A DNA stretch of 64,000 nt from an uncultured Clostridia bacterium (GCA_934119935.1 CAKOSX010000003.1:62001-126000), one strand, 5' to 3'; positions 27,526 through 35,146 are shown, numbered from the stretch's first letter. Translations and numbers: made by a program. Notes: generated from the sequence alone by a model not told the origin.

Positions 27526-27687
27526 TCATATCGTATTATTTTCTTTAATAAAGTTTTCTTCTATACTGTTTTCCATGAGTATCTCTGCTCTTGGCACATA
27601 AGTAATAGAAACAAAAATATAATGCCCTAATATTATAAGTAATACAAAAATGAATGACAATAATATTATTAAATATTTTCTTTTCAT
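27526..27687 (-). CDS. Small membrane protein, 53 aa
   Basis: A short frame starting ATG-AAA-AGA with AGGAG 7 nt upstream. It begins MKRKYLIILLSFIFVLLIIL, a single membrane helix, followed by about 25 polar residues. It lies 21 nt downstream of the 146-aa membrane-anchored gene, so it is probably its operon partner. Function unknown. Confidence 0.6.
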   Translation of the reverse strand: MKRKYLIILLSFIFVLLIILGHYIFVSITYVPRAEILMENSIEENFIKENNTI

Positions 27688-27708
27688 AATTGAACTCCTA
27701 ATATAATT

Positions 27709-28149
27709 TTAACTATTTTTCAATATTTCTATTTTGTAAATAAAACCTGTATTCTCGTCATAATACATATAAAAACTATATGTTTTTTTATTTTCTTTTT
27801 CTATTATTTCTTTTAATTGTTTTACATCATAAGTCGACTTCATTTCATAGATTTTGTCCTTAAATTGCAAAGATACATCTGGAATAGTTACGTACTGATA
27901 GTCTGCATTAGACTTGTTAATATTACTGTTGTAGACTTCATCTATCAGAGTATTTACATCGTCTGTATTATACTCTATGTCAGGTATATCATATTTTTCA
28001 AAGTTCTTATTAAATTTTGCTGTTTCGAGGAACTTTGCATGACTTATTTCATCTTTGGCAATTAGATGTTTAATATGAAGTTTATAGCCTAAAATACTTA
28101 TAATTATAACAATTAATATACTTACAATTATTAGAACAGTTTTTTTCAT
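27709..28149 (-). CDS. Membrane-anchored protein of unknown function, 146 aa
   Basis: An N-terminal helix (residues 4-23) and a polar extracellular domain of about 120 residues, with two Tyr-rich beta-like stretches near the C-terminus. No known motif. AAAGGAG supports the ATG. It forms a likely operon with the 53-aa membrane protein. Confidence 0.7.
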   Translation of the reverse strand: MKKTVLIIVSILIVIIISILGYKLHIKHLIAKDEISHAKFLETAKFNKNFEKYDIPDIEYNTDDVNTLIDEVYNSNINKSNADYQYVTIPDVSLQFKDKIYEMKSTYDVKQLKEIIEKENKKTYSFYMYYDENTGFIYKIEILKNS

Positions 28150-28220
28150 TTAATACTCCTTTTATGTTTCTTTTTAGAAATTATATATAATGCAAATATG
28201 TTTGTCAATATATATTTTTC

Positions 28221-28745
28221 GTACTGTTAGTTTGCATTGTCGCTATGTATTTAATTGATTGTAACAGAATGAGAAACGGTGATAATGTTTTGTTTAGTAC
28301 TTGGGGCAAAAAGTACGCACCACCAGTAAAACAATATAATGATATTATTGAAGATAATGTTGATAACACTGAATGTTCATTTTGTGGAATGATTACTCAA
28401 GTAGAGGAAAATTTATTCTTTGTTGAGCCTGATGATGGCGAGAAAATTAGAAAGTCTTCAAATTTAATAATGGTTGGAAAATTAAAGCTTGATACTAATG
28501 TAAAATATGAATTAGGCGAAAGAATAAGAATATTTTATGATGGGACAGTAATGGAAACATATCCAGCACAGATTAAAGCTACAAAATATGAGAGTATTTC
28601 AGAACCAGATTTCAAAATACTTTTTGAAAATAATCAAACTTAATACTCTAGATGGAAACAGAGATGTATATTTTGATTCTAAAAATATGACTATTCATAA
28701 TATAAAAAATTAAATTATTCTAACTTATGAACTAAAAACTACTTA
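28221..28745 (+). pseudogene. Truncated, internally deleted copy of the YobA-like gene at 32664
   Basis: Aligns almost base for base with 32706-33483: the same GKKYAPPV and VMETYPAQIKATKYES segments and the same 3' flank. The copy lacks the first 14 or so codons with their ribosome site. An internal deletion of about 250 bp is joined at a shared CAAACT. The deletion shifts the frame to an immediate TAA. A 132-codon frame remains open but has no proper start signal. Confidence 0.85.
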
Positions 28746-28760
28746 AAACTATAAAAACAT

Positions 28761-28864
28761 ATCGGCATCTTTTAGACCAAATGCAACAACATCTGTACAA
28801 ACACCATACTCGTCATTTGGATATCCTATTTCATTGTCAGTATTATTTATAATTATTATTGAAA
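28761..28864 (-). pseudogene. Chimeric fragment of the DUF1287 and Ig-like genes
   Basis: 28761-28831 matches 20858-20928 (inside the DUF1287 gene) and 28821-28864 matches 21458-21501 (inside the Ig-like gene), with few differences. The two parts keep their original order and are fused at a shared ATATCCT, as if a copy of 20858-21501 lost about 540 bp. No function expected. Confidence 0.8.
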
Positions 28865-28918
28865 TAATTGATAAACTAAAATTATAATAAACAATATTTC
28901 AAAAAAAAAATTATTTTT

Positions 28919-28948
28919 TGTCACATTTTCAAAAAAATAATCGTCTTA
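28919..28948 (+). promoter_or_regulatory. Possible ECF autoregulated promoter of the second sigma gene
   Basis: TGTCAC, 17-nt spacer, CGTCTTA, just before the AGGAGGT ribosome site. The CGTC -10 element is the ECF hallmark. It resembles the element upstream of the first sigma gene. Confidence 0.5.
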
Positions 28949-28968
28949 AATAATAGAGGAGGTAAAAA

Positions 28969-29454
28969 GTGGATGCTATATATAAAAAATATTGTAAATG
29001 CGTATATAACTTTTTGTATAAACTGACAAGCGATATTGAACTATCTGAAGAATTAACTCAAGAAACATTTTATACTGCAATAAAAAAAATAAATACATTA
29101 AATAAAAAAGAAAGTATTCGTACATGGCTGTACCAAATTGCAAAAAATAAATGGAAAGATTATTTGAAGAAAAACCAAAAAGCTAATATTGATTTAGATG
29201 AGAATACCGTAGAAAATTTAGTTGCAAATTATGATATAGAAGAGGATATGATCGCTAAAGATAACATTATCGAATTTTATAAAAAGATACATATGTTAGA
29301 TATTGATACTAGAGAAATTATTTATTTGAAGATTATACGAAATTTTACTTTTAAAGAGATATCTCAAATATTAGGAAAGAATGAAGAGTGGGCCAGAACA
29401 AAATTTTACAGGGGAAAATTAAAGTTAAAGGAGAGTTTGAAAGATGAAAAATGA
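28969..29454 (+). CDS. ECF-type RNA polymerase sigma factor (second pair)
   Basis: A 161-aa ECF sigma with region 2 (LSEELTQETFYTAIKKI and WLYQIAKNKWKDY) and region 4 (LKIIRNFTFKEISQILGKNEEWARTKFYRGKLKLKE). The start is GTG with AGGAGGT at 5-nt spacing. It is clearly paralogous to the factor at 22893-23369: the same ELTQETF and the same EWAR/NWAR-x-xFYRGK ending. It overlaps its anti-sigma gene by 11 nt. Confidence 0.9.
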   Translation: MDAIYKKYCKCVYNFLYKLTSDIELSEELTQETFYTAIKKINTLNKKESIRTWLYQIAKNKWKDYLKKNQKANIDLDENTVENLVANYDIEEDMIAKDNIIEFYKKIHMLDIDTREIIYLKIIRNFTFKEISQILGKNEEWARTKFYRGKLKLKESLKDEK

Positions 29455-30415
29455 ATGTGATGTAGTTAAAGATTTACTACCAAGTTATGCTGAAGATTTG
29501 CTAAGTGATAATACAAACCAATTTGTAAAAGAGCATCTTGATTCATGCCAAGAGTGCAGAAAAGTATATGATGGTATGAAAAAAATAAATTATAATAAAG
29601 AAGATGACGAACAAATTGAAATAAACCATTTAAAAAAATATAGTAGGCATATGTTAATTTTAAAAGTAGTATTGGTTATTTTGGTTTTTATAATAATTAC
29701 TTTGCCATTATTTTTTGTAATTAGATTTAATTTAAATAAAAATATTACAAGTAAGGCTATAAACAATGTTAATGAATATAAGAATGTAAACAATTATTTA
29801 TTGCAAATAACTGAACATAATATCGATTTTGAAAGAAACACAGAATCGTTCCATAACTCAAAGTATTTTTATAAGGATAATCAATATAAAAAGGAAATGC
29901 ACTCTGAAACTCCAGGTGTTAATATACAAAATGCAGATAGTTTTGAATATGGAAATATTAATTCTAAGGAAAAGGTCGAAATCATAGAAACTCAAAAGGT
30001 ATGCTATAATGTAAAAGCAAATTATATTTTACAAAAAAAAGATGGATTTTTGGATTTTATGATGATAGCATTACAACCTTTTAGTGAAGATTATGGAACA
30101 TTGCCTAATATATGGTTTCAAGTAGGATATAACCTTAGAACAGATAAATATAATGGAAGAAAGTGCTATGTTTTGAGACTTGGTGATAAATCATCATATG
30201 GAGAAATATGGATTGATAAAGAACAAAACACATTAGTAAGAACTGTTGACGAAATTTATAATAGGTCATACAGTGAAAAGGTATATTCTATAAAGTCTAA
30301 TGTTGTAACAAATGAAGATGTGACTTTGCCAGATCTTACAGGTTATACTATAAAAGATAGCGAAGACAATGTACCAAGTGAATATATAGGAATTTATGAA
30401 AAGTTAGGAATATAA
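29444..30415 (+). CDS. Anti-sigma factor, zinc-finger type (second pair)
   Basis: A 323-aa protein with CDVVKDLLPSYAEDLLSD, then the zinc motif H-x3-C-x2-C (EHLDSCQECR), one membrane helix (about 70-92) and an extracellular sensor domain of about 230 residues. Parallel to the anti-sigma factor at 22043-22891, but the extracellular part is longer and divergent, which suggests a different signal. GGAGA lies 9 nt before the ATG inside the sigma gene. Confidence 0.88.
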   Translation: MKNECDVVKDLLPSYAEDLLSDNTNQFVKEHLDSCQECRKVYDGMKKINYNKEDDEQIEINHLKKYSRHMLILKVVLVILVFIIITLPLFFVIRFNLNKNITSKAINNVNEYKNVNNYLLQITEHNIDFERNTESFHNSKYFYKDNQYKKEMHSETPGVNIQNADSFEYGNINSKEKVEIIETQKVCYNVKANYILQKKDGFLDFMMIALQPFSEDYGTLPNIWFQVGYNLRTDKYNGRKCYVLRLGDKSSYGEIWIDKEQNTLVRTVDEIYNRSYSEKVYSIKSNVVTNEDVTLPDLTGYTIKDSEDNVPSEYIGIYEKLGI

Positions 30416-30724
30416 TATGTAAAAGGAGGAGCAATAATTTATAAATATAGTTTAAGTATTAATGTAGGTAATAATTTAAATTATGCTTCAAAAATATTAG
30501 ATAATAATATTTAAAGAATAAATCTGAAAATTTTCTTTTTGCAATGTTAGAGCCTTATAATTCTTTACATTTTGGGCTATCTATATTATAATTCAGACAT
30601 ACAATAATGTACTTTATGTTACGTTTATAATATTTTTACATTATGAAAGGATGTTTTATGTTGAAAAGCTATAACTAGAAAGTCAACCGGGGATATTACG
30701 CTCCACCAGTACGAGGTAAACAAT
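30416..30724. other. Gene-poor stretch with decayed coding traces
   Basis: A strong ribosome site (AAAGGAGG at about 30422) is followed by a 27-codon frame that starts with ATT or ATA instead of a normal start and ends in TAA. Further on, a six-codon peptide (ATG at 30658 to TAG) is followed by codons that read like the YAPPV segment of the YobA-like family. These look like remnants. I see no intact gene. Confidence 0.4.
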
Positions 30725-31201
30725 ATGAAAATTTACACATTAAGTTCTTTAATAGACAATCACCAACTTTTTTGTAAATTTGCACAAGATGCTTATTCTG
30801 CAACAGATTGCCTTTGCCAAGACTACCCAAAGTATTTTGAGTGGTATTGGTCAAAAGATATTCCACGAGTTTTTGATGGTACGGGTGAAATTGTTGTTTG
30901 TACCATTGATGGCAACATAGCCGGCGTGGCATCTCTGAAAAAAGATTCTACAGAAAGGAAGATTTGTACTTTTTTCGTTGTAAAAAACTACCGAGGTCAA
31001 CATGTTGCAACCAAGATGTTGGAATACATTTTTGAGTATCTTGGCACTAGTAAACCGCTTATCACAATTACGGATTACAAAGTTTCGTCTTTTAAACCAA
31101 TCATCCGGAAATACGATTGGAAATTGACGCAAATTACGAGCAAAGGTTACTACAACAGTTCTTCTCGTGAATTTGTGTACAATGGCGAGCTTCCGGAATG
31201 A
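30725..31201 (+). CDS. GNAT family N-acetyltransferase
   Basis: A 158-aa protein with the GNAT core: a beta-strand IAGVASLKKD, then FFVVKNYRGQHVATKMLEYIFEYL, where RGQHVA is the acetyl-CoA-binding R/QxxGxG/A loop, and a C-terminal strand. Substrate unknown. Codon use differs from neighbours (many C- or G-ending codons such as GGC, GCC and GTG), pointing to recent acquisition. GAGGT lies 7 nt before the ATG. It is followed by its own strong terminator. Confidence 0.8.
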   Translation: MKIYTLSSLIDNHQLFCKFAQDAYSATDCLCQDYPKYFEWYWSKDIPRVFDGTGEIVVCTIDGNIAGVASLKKDSTERKICTFFVVKNYRGQHVATKMLEYIFEYLGTSKPLITITDYKVSSFKPIIRKYDWKLTQITSKGYYNSSSREFVYNGELPE

Positions 31202-31210
31202 CTCATCCAG

Positions 31211-31257
31211 AAAAAACACACTTAGAAATTCAAATGAATTCCAAGTGTGTTTTTTTA
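31211..31257. terminator. Bidirectional terminator after the GNAT gene
   Basis: AAAAAACACACTT and AAGTGTGTTTTTT, perfect 13-bp arms with an inner AATTC/GAATT stem. The right arm overlaps the stop of the convergent gene. Confidence 0.85.
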
Positions 31258-32523
31258 TATTGATTGATCATCTCTTGAGTGTGTTACAATCTCATCTTTT
31301 CTCGTATTTCTTTTTACTGTTTGGTCTGGTATCACTTTCGTACCATCTGCTAAAATTATTTCTGGTCTTACTACTATAAAGCCCGGTGTAGAAATTTCGC
31401 ATACATTTCCTTTTGAATCGGCAGTTATTCTTCTTCCTTTATAATTTACTTCGTGACCAGTCGTTTGAAGTACTACTCTTCTCCCCAACTTTGCTTTGTC
31501 TCCAATAGTAATATTTCCAGCTAGTGTAGTATGATCTCCCACACTAACATCATTTCCTATTTTTACTGTTCCAATACAGTCAACGAAAATATCATCGCCC
31601 ATAACCAAGTTGCTACCTTGTAACGGAAACAGAGCATCCAATATTTCTTTTCTACGTCTTATGGATACCCCTTGACTATTGTACTCTGAACATAATTTAT
31701 GTGATAATTCATAAATTTTAGATATAGTTGGCTCTAATGTATTATATTTTTCATATGTCAAAGCCCTAATATATTGTGTAAAGTCACCTTTTATTCCAAG
31801 ATTTTTCATATGTTCAAGTATATGTTCTACTTCTGCATTGCTTCTTATTCCCTCAGCTCCTGGCTTTTTCACCTTTGTTTCATAATCTTCAGTTATAAAT
31901 TTATATTCTCTACAAGGATTTCCGAAAGAAATCATCGAAGGTTTTAATCGTGAATTTGATGTAATATGGCTTCCCATTCCGATAACACTTTTTTCTCCAA
32001 CCTCTGTATAATTGTCGAAATTAACATTAGCACCAATCCAAGTATCTCTTCCTACATTTATTCTACTTAATTGTGTTTGCCCATCCTGTGTGCAAATATT
32101 ATTATCTCCAAATTCAACGTTAGATGCAACAAAAACATATTCATCCAAATGTGTAAGTGCTGACGCATTAAAATGCACTCTTGCATTTATGTAATTGAAA
32201 CCTTCCAAATCTACTGTTCCAATAATAGCAAACAATCCATCTCCACATCCGTAAATTGCTCCATGTCCTGGAAATAAATTGTCTAGAATTTCACTTTTTT
32301 CTTTATTGTATTTTTCTATCTCTTCTGCTGATTTTGCTCTACTTATCAATTCTGATAACTGTGTAAATCTCATGCAATATTCTTTTGATAATTTTAATAG
32401 CCTACGATATTCTTCATCATGTACATCAAATTTTTCGCCGTTGTACATTCTTTCTATTTGTTCAAAATCTCCATTAAAACCTAGTTTTCTTAAGTGTTCT
32501 ATTTTTTGATTCGTATTTAACAT
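31255..32523 (-). CDS. Double hexapeptide-repeat acetyltransferase (tandem maltose-acetyltransferase-like)
   Basis: A 422-aa protein made of two related halves (about 1-210 and 225-422). Each half has a helical Mac-like start ending in ILDNLFPGHG / ILDALFPLQG, then left-handed beta-helix repeats (IGxxV/VGDxxx) and the conserved ending (SMISFGNPCREYKFI in the first half). The usual maltose/galactoside acetyltransferases are about 190-aa trimers; here two units are fused. The second half keeps a hexapeptide TTGHEVN with a His where the catalytic His is expected; the first half has diverged there (HFNASAL). GGAGG supports the ATG. Substrate unknown. Confidence 0.8.
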   Translation of the reverse strand: MLNTNQKIEHLRKLGFNGDFEQIERMYNGEKFDVHDEEYRRLLKLSKEYCMRFTQLSELISRAKSAEEIEKYNKEKSEILDNLFPGHGAIYGCGDGLFAIIGTVDLEGFNYINARVHFNASALTHLDEYVFVASNVEFGDNNICTQDGQTQLSRINVGRDTWIGANVNFDNYTEVGEKSVIGMGSHITSNSRLKPSMISFGNPCREYKFITEDYETKVKKPGAEGIRSNAEVEHILEHMKNLGIKGDFTQYIRALTYEKYNTLEPTISKIYELSHKLCSEYNSQGVSIRRRKEILDALFPLQGSNLVMGDDIFVDCIGTVKIGNDVSVGDHTTLAGNITIGDKAKLGRRVVLQTTGHEVNYKGRRITADSKGNVCEISTPGFIVVRPEIILADGTKVIPDQTVKRNTRKDEIVTHSRDDQSI

Positions 32524-32663
32524 AGTCTATCCTCCACTTTTTCTATTTTACCATAAAAGATCAATTACTTCAATCTTTAAACTTTTTGATTTATGATATA
32601 TAATACCAATAAAACACGCTCTAGATTCTTCTAAATATTAGAAAGGTTTAAAAGGTGAAATAT

Positions 32664-33449
32664 ATGAAAAAAAATATTTTTAAAATAATTATTGCTCTTG
32701 TAATTGTACTGTTAGTTTGCATTGTCGCTATGTATTTAATTGATTGTAACAGAATGAAAAACGGTGATGAGGTTTTATTTAGTACTTGGGGTAAAAAGTA
32801 CGCACCACCAGTAAATCAAAACAATGATATTATTAAAGATACAGTTGATAATACTGAATATTCATTTTGCGGAACAATAACTCAAGTAGAGGCAAATTTA
32901 TTCTTTGTGGAACCTGATGAGAGTGAAGAAATTAGACAATCTTCAGATTTAATAATGGTTGGAAAATTAAAACTTGATACTAATGTAAAATATGAAGTAG
33001 GTGAAAGAATAAGAATATTTTATGATGGAACAGTAATGGAAACATATCCAGCGCAAATTAAAGCTACAAAATATGAAAGTATTTCAGAACCAGATTTCAA
33101 AATACTTTTTGAAAATGAACAAACTCCTGATAAAATCTATTCTATATTAGATAAATCGGAAACTAATAAATATGATTATAACATATATGCCTATGATGGT
33201 ATTGTAAACATTAAAATTGACGGAAATAATTATTCTTTAAAAGAAGCATTATTAAAGAACAAAATATCAATTGAAAAAATCCTTAAAAAAGCCAGTGAAG
33301 ATTTTCCTAATTCGCCATCTTATGATGATGGAGGTAGTATCGAATATCATTATGAAAACTACACAATAATCAAACTTAATACTCTGGATGGAAATAGAGA
33401 TGTATATTTTGGACCTAAAAATATGACTATTCATAATATAAAAAATTAA
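32664..33449 (+). CDS. YobA/DUF3221-like membrane-anchored protein
   Basis: A 261-aa protein with one N-terminal helix (3-23) and an extracellular part. Residues about 65-140 (FCGTITQVEANLFFVEPDE... VGERIRIFYDGTVMETYPAQ) match the strand order of YobA/DUF3221-type OB folds, including the SYPAQ-like ending. The C-terminal domain (about 155-260) is unrecognised. The start is taken as the ATG with AAAAGG 8 nt upstream; a GTG at 32655 is a possible alternative. A broken copy lies at 28221-28745. Confidence 0.65.
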   Translation: MKKNIFKIIIALVIVLLVCIVAMYLIDCNRMKNGDEVLFSTWGKKYAPPVNQNNDIIKDTVDNTEYSFCGTITQVEANLFFVEPDESEEIRQSSDLIMVGKLKLDTNVKYEVGERIRIFYDGTVMETYPAQIKATKYESISEPDFKILFENEQTPDKIYSILDKSETNKYDYNIYAYDGIVNIKIDGNNYSLKEALLKNKISIEKILKKASEDFPNSPSYDDGGSIEYHYENYTIIKLNTLDGNRDVYFGPKNMTIHNIKN

Positions 33450-33469
33450 AATATTCTAACTTATGAACT

Positions 33470-33510
33470 AAAAACTATTTGGAACTTTAATTATTCTAAA
33501 TAGTTTTTTT
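33470..33510 (+). terminator. Terminator after the YobA-like gene
   Basis: AAAAACTATTT and AAATAGTTTTT arms followed by a T-run. The 200 nt after it hold only a 33-codon minus frame without a ribosome site. Confidence 0.8.
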
Positions 33511-33653
33511 AATATCCATACTTATCTCGTAACTCCTTAAATCATGTTCTATACAATTTTCAATTTATATATGTAATTTTTATTATCTTTCGATTTACAA
33601 ATTTCAACAAAATAGTCAATGATATCTTCTAAACATCTTAAATATCTCATTTA

Positions 33654-33682
33654 TTGTAAAATCTCCCATTTTGTGGTATAAA
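33654..33682 (+). promoter_or_regulatory. Promoter of the radical SAM gene
   Basis: TTGTAA (33654-33659), 17-nt spacer, TATAAA (33677-33682). Confidence 0.6.
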
Positions 33683-33710
33683 TTAGTTAATTATTTTATT
33701 GGAGATGTTT

Positions 33711-34665
33711 ATGGAACGATATAATCATTTGAATACCTATTTTAAGCAAGTTTTTGGAGAGCGTACTTTGAAAATTTGTATTGATGGAAATTTTACATGC
33801 CCTAACAGAGATGGCAAGTGTGGCACACGGTGGCTGTATTTTTTGTAGTAATAAAGGCAGTGGTGAACTTATTAAATCTGCACCTGATATTTCTAGCCAA
33901 ATTACACAATATTTTGAAAGTTATCGAGCTAAACGCGCGAATAAATTTATTGCATATTTTCAAAATTTCACTAATACATATGACACTATTCAAAATTTAA
34001 AAGAAAAATACAATTCTGCATTAATTGATGACAGAATTGTTGGTTTAGATATTGCAACTAGACCAGATTGTATAGATGAAAATGTTGCAAAGCTAATAAG
34101 TTCATATATGCCTAAGTATAACGTGTTTGTAGAACTTGGGCTTCAAACCTCTAATGACAGTACTGGTTCATTAATTAATAGAGGCTATAATTCGTCTAAA
34201 TTTACCGAAGCCGTAAGCATTTTAAATAAATACAATATTCCAGTTATATGTCATATAATGGTTGGTTTGCCTACCGAAAACATGATGGTATCTGTTCAAG
34301 AAACTATTGATGGTAAAACATATGATTTTAGGGTTTTTAAAGACATAATAGAGACTATAAAATTTATAAATAAGCATAATGTTTCAGGAATAAAAATTCA
34401 TTCTACTTATGTAGTAAAAAATACTAAACTTAATAATATGTATGAAATTGGAGAATATTTTCCAATTACTTACGATGAATACATGGAAAATTTAGTTTAC
34501 ATTATTACTCATATTAATCCTAAAGTTATTGTTCATAGAATTTCAGCTGATCCACCAAAGGATTTGTTTGTTGCACCTGAATGGTGCCTGCATAAAAAAT
34601 GGGTTACAAATAATATAGATAAATTATTAGAAGAACAAAATTTAGTACAAGGAATGTTTTACTAA
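33711..34665 (+). pseudogene. YhcC-type (TIGR01212) radical SAM protein, frameshifted
   Basis: The ATG at 33711 (GGAG 6 nt upstream) opens a frame reading MERYNHLNTYFKQVFGERTL...CPNRDG. The next frame continues AHGGCIFCSNKGSG and runs to the stop at 34665 with the family's ending (PPKDLFVAPEWCLHKK). One extra base (an A at 33816/33817 in GGCAAGTG) splits the cluster-binding motif CPNRDG-x-GGCIFC. Without it the product would be about 317 aa, the usual family length. It is a recent inactivation, a sequencing error or a recoding site; no slippery heptamer is visible. The family's reaction is not firmly known. Confidence 0.85.
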
Positions 34666-34680
34666 ATTTAAAAAAATTCA

Positions 34681-34709
34681 TTGTATTTTTGCAGTTTTTC
34701 TATTATAAT
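34681..34709 (+). promoter_or_regulatory. Promoter of the Fst-like toxin mRNA
   Basis: TTGTAT (34681-34686), 17-nt spacer, TATAAT (34704-34709). Transcription should begin about 34716. Confidence 0.75.
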
Positions 34710-34718
34710 TAGACACAG

Positions 34719-34750
34719 CCTTTTCAAAGGAAATCTTTGAGAAAGGAGGT
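34719..34750 (+). promoter_or_regulatory. 5' leader stem that sequesters the toxin Shine-Dalgarno
   Basis: CCTTTTCAAAG (34719-34729) pairs with CTTTGAGAAAGG (34735-34746), 11 bp with one bulged G and a 5-nt loop. The 3' arm includes AAAGG of the AAAGGAGGT ribosome site (34742-34750), so the folded leader should slow toxin translation, as in the par/Fst system. Confidence 0.65.
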
Positions 34751-34758
34751 GCAATATA

Positions 34759-34848
34759 GTGTCTTCATATGAATTAATTTGGCGATTAATCGTATTATTA
34801 CTACTAAGTAATGACAATGATGAAACCCAAGAAAAAAACAAAGAATAA
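34759..34848 (+). CDS. Fst-like type I toxin peptide, 29 aa
   Basis: A 29-codon frame with a GTG start and an almost perfect ribosome site (AAAGGAGGT, 8-nt spacing). The peptide has a short hydrophobic helix (LIWRLIVLLLL) followed by a charged tail (SNDNDETQEKNKE). This is the plan of Fst/Ldr-type membrane toxins, though the helix is shorter than in Fst. It has its own promoter and terminator. Its start region is repeated inside a convergent small RNA, and its leader can hide the ribosome site. The peptide sequence alone would be weak evidence; the RNA architecture is what supports the call. Overproduction would be expected to damage the membrane (family knowledge, not shown here). Confidence 0.7.
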   Translation: MSSYELIWRLIVLLLLSNDNDETQEKNKE

Positions 34849-34855
34849 TCTTTGT

Positions 34856-34889
34856 AGCAGGGACTGCGACCCTGCTTTTTCTTTTTTTA
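34856..34889 (+). terminator. Terminator of the toxin mRNA, loop complementary to the antitoxin RNA
   Basis: AGCAGGG/CCCTGCT stem with loop ACTGCGA, then a long T-run. CTGCGA of the loop (34864-34869) recurs at 34914-34919 in the loop of the convergent RNA's terminator, so the two RNA loops are complementary over 6 nt. Confidence 0.85.
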
Positions 34890-34896
34890 TTAAAAA

Positions 34897-34964
34897 TAAA
34901 AAAAGAGATATATCTGCGAAATATATCTCATGCAATTTCGTGTCTTCAAACGAATTTGCTAGCT
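34897..34964 (-). ncRNA. RNA II-like antitoxin RNA, about 68 nt
   Basis: Predicted from a perfect sigma-A promoter (34999-34971) and an intrinsic terminator (stem 34905-34913/34921-34929, then seven U on the minus strand). The transcript covers 34931-34956, which on the plus strand is a direct repeat of the toxin initiation region (34750-34775; 22 of 26 identical, including GTGTCTTCA over the start codon). The RNA is thus antisense to the toxin start in trans. Its terminator loop UUCGCAG pairs with the toxin terminator loop and contains a YUNR-like UUCG. Confidence 0.75.
34898..34929 (-). terminator. Terminator of the antitoxin RNA
   Basis: GAGATATAT (34905-34913) and ATATATCTC (34921-34929) with a 7-nt loop; seven A on the plus strand (34898-34904) give the U-run. 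Confidence 0.8.
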
Positions 34965-34970
34965 AATGTT

Positions 34971-34999
34971 ATTATAACATCAATTATATTATATGTCAA
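34971..34999 (-). promoter_or_regulatory. Promoter of the antitoxin RNA
   Basis: Minus strand TTGACA (34999-34994), 17-nt spacer, TATAAT (34976-34971): perfect consensus, stronger than the toxin promoter. Confidence 0.85.
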
Positions 35000-35009
35000 A
35001 CGATTTAAA

Positions 35010-35061
35010 AAAATTCATCTATTACGAATTTTTCCGTTTATGGAACTTTTTCGTAATAGAT
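35010..35061 (-). terminator. Insulating terminator upstream of the antitoxin RNA promoter
   Basis: Perfect 12-bp inverted repeat (35017-35028 and 35050-35061) followed on the minus strand by GAATTTTTTT. It would stop read-through from the aminopeptidase gene before the antitoxin promoter. Confidence 0.65.
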
Positions 35062-35074
35062 CTTCAATTTTAAG

Positions 35075-35115
35075 AAAAAGAACTATTTGGAATATCTCTC
35101 CAAATAGTTCTTTTT
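35075..35115. terminator. Bidirectional terminator of the M18 aminopeptidase gene
   Basis: Perfect 17-bp arms (35075-35091, 35099-35115) that begin with A5 and end with T5. Confidence 0.9.
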
Positions 35116-35146
35116 GTACATTTTTTTCTCCGTCCCCAAAATGTAC

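Noticed and set aside
30658..30760. Codons reading NRGYYAPPV after a short peptide, resembling the GKKYAPPV segment of the YobA-like family
   Set aside because: Only about nine residues match, with a stop codon just before; too short to call homology. Mentioned in the entry for the gap.
33549..33650. 33-codon minus-strand frame between the YobA-like and radical SAM genes
   Set aside because: No ribosome site, no promoter and no recognisable product.
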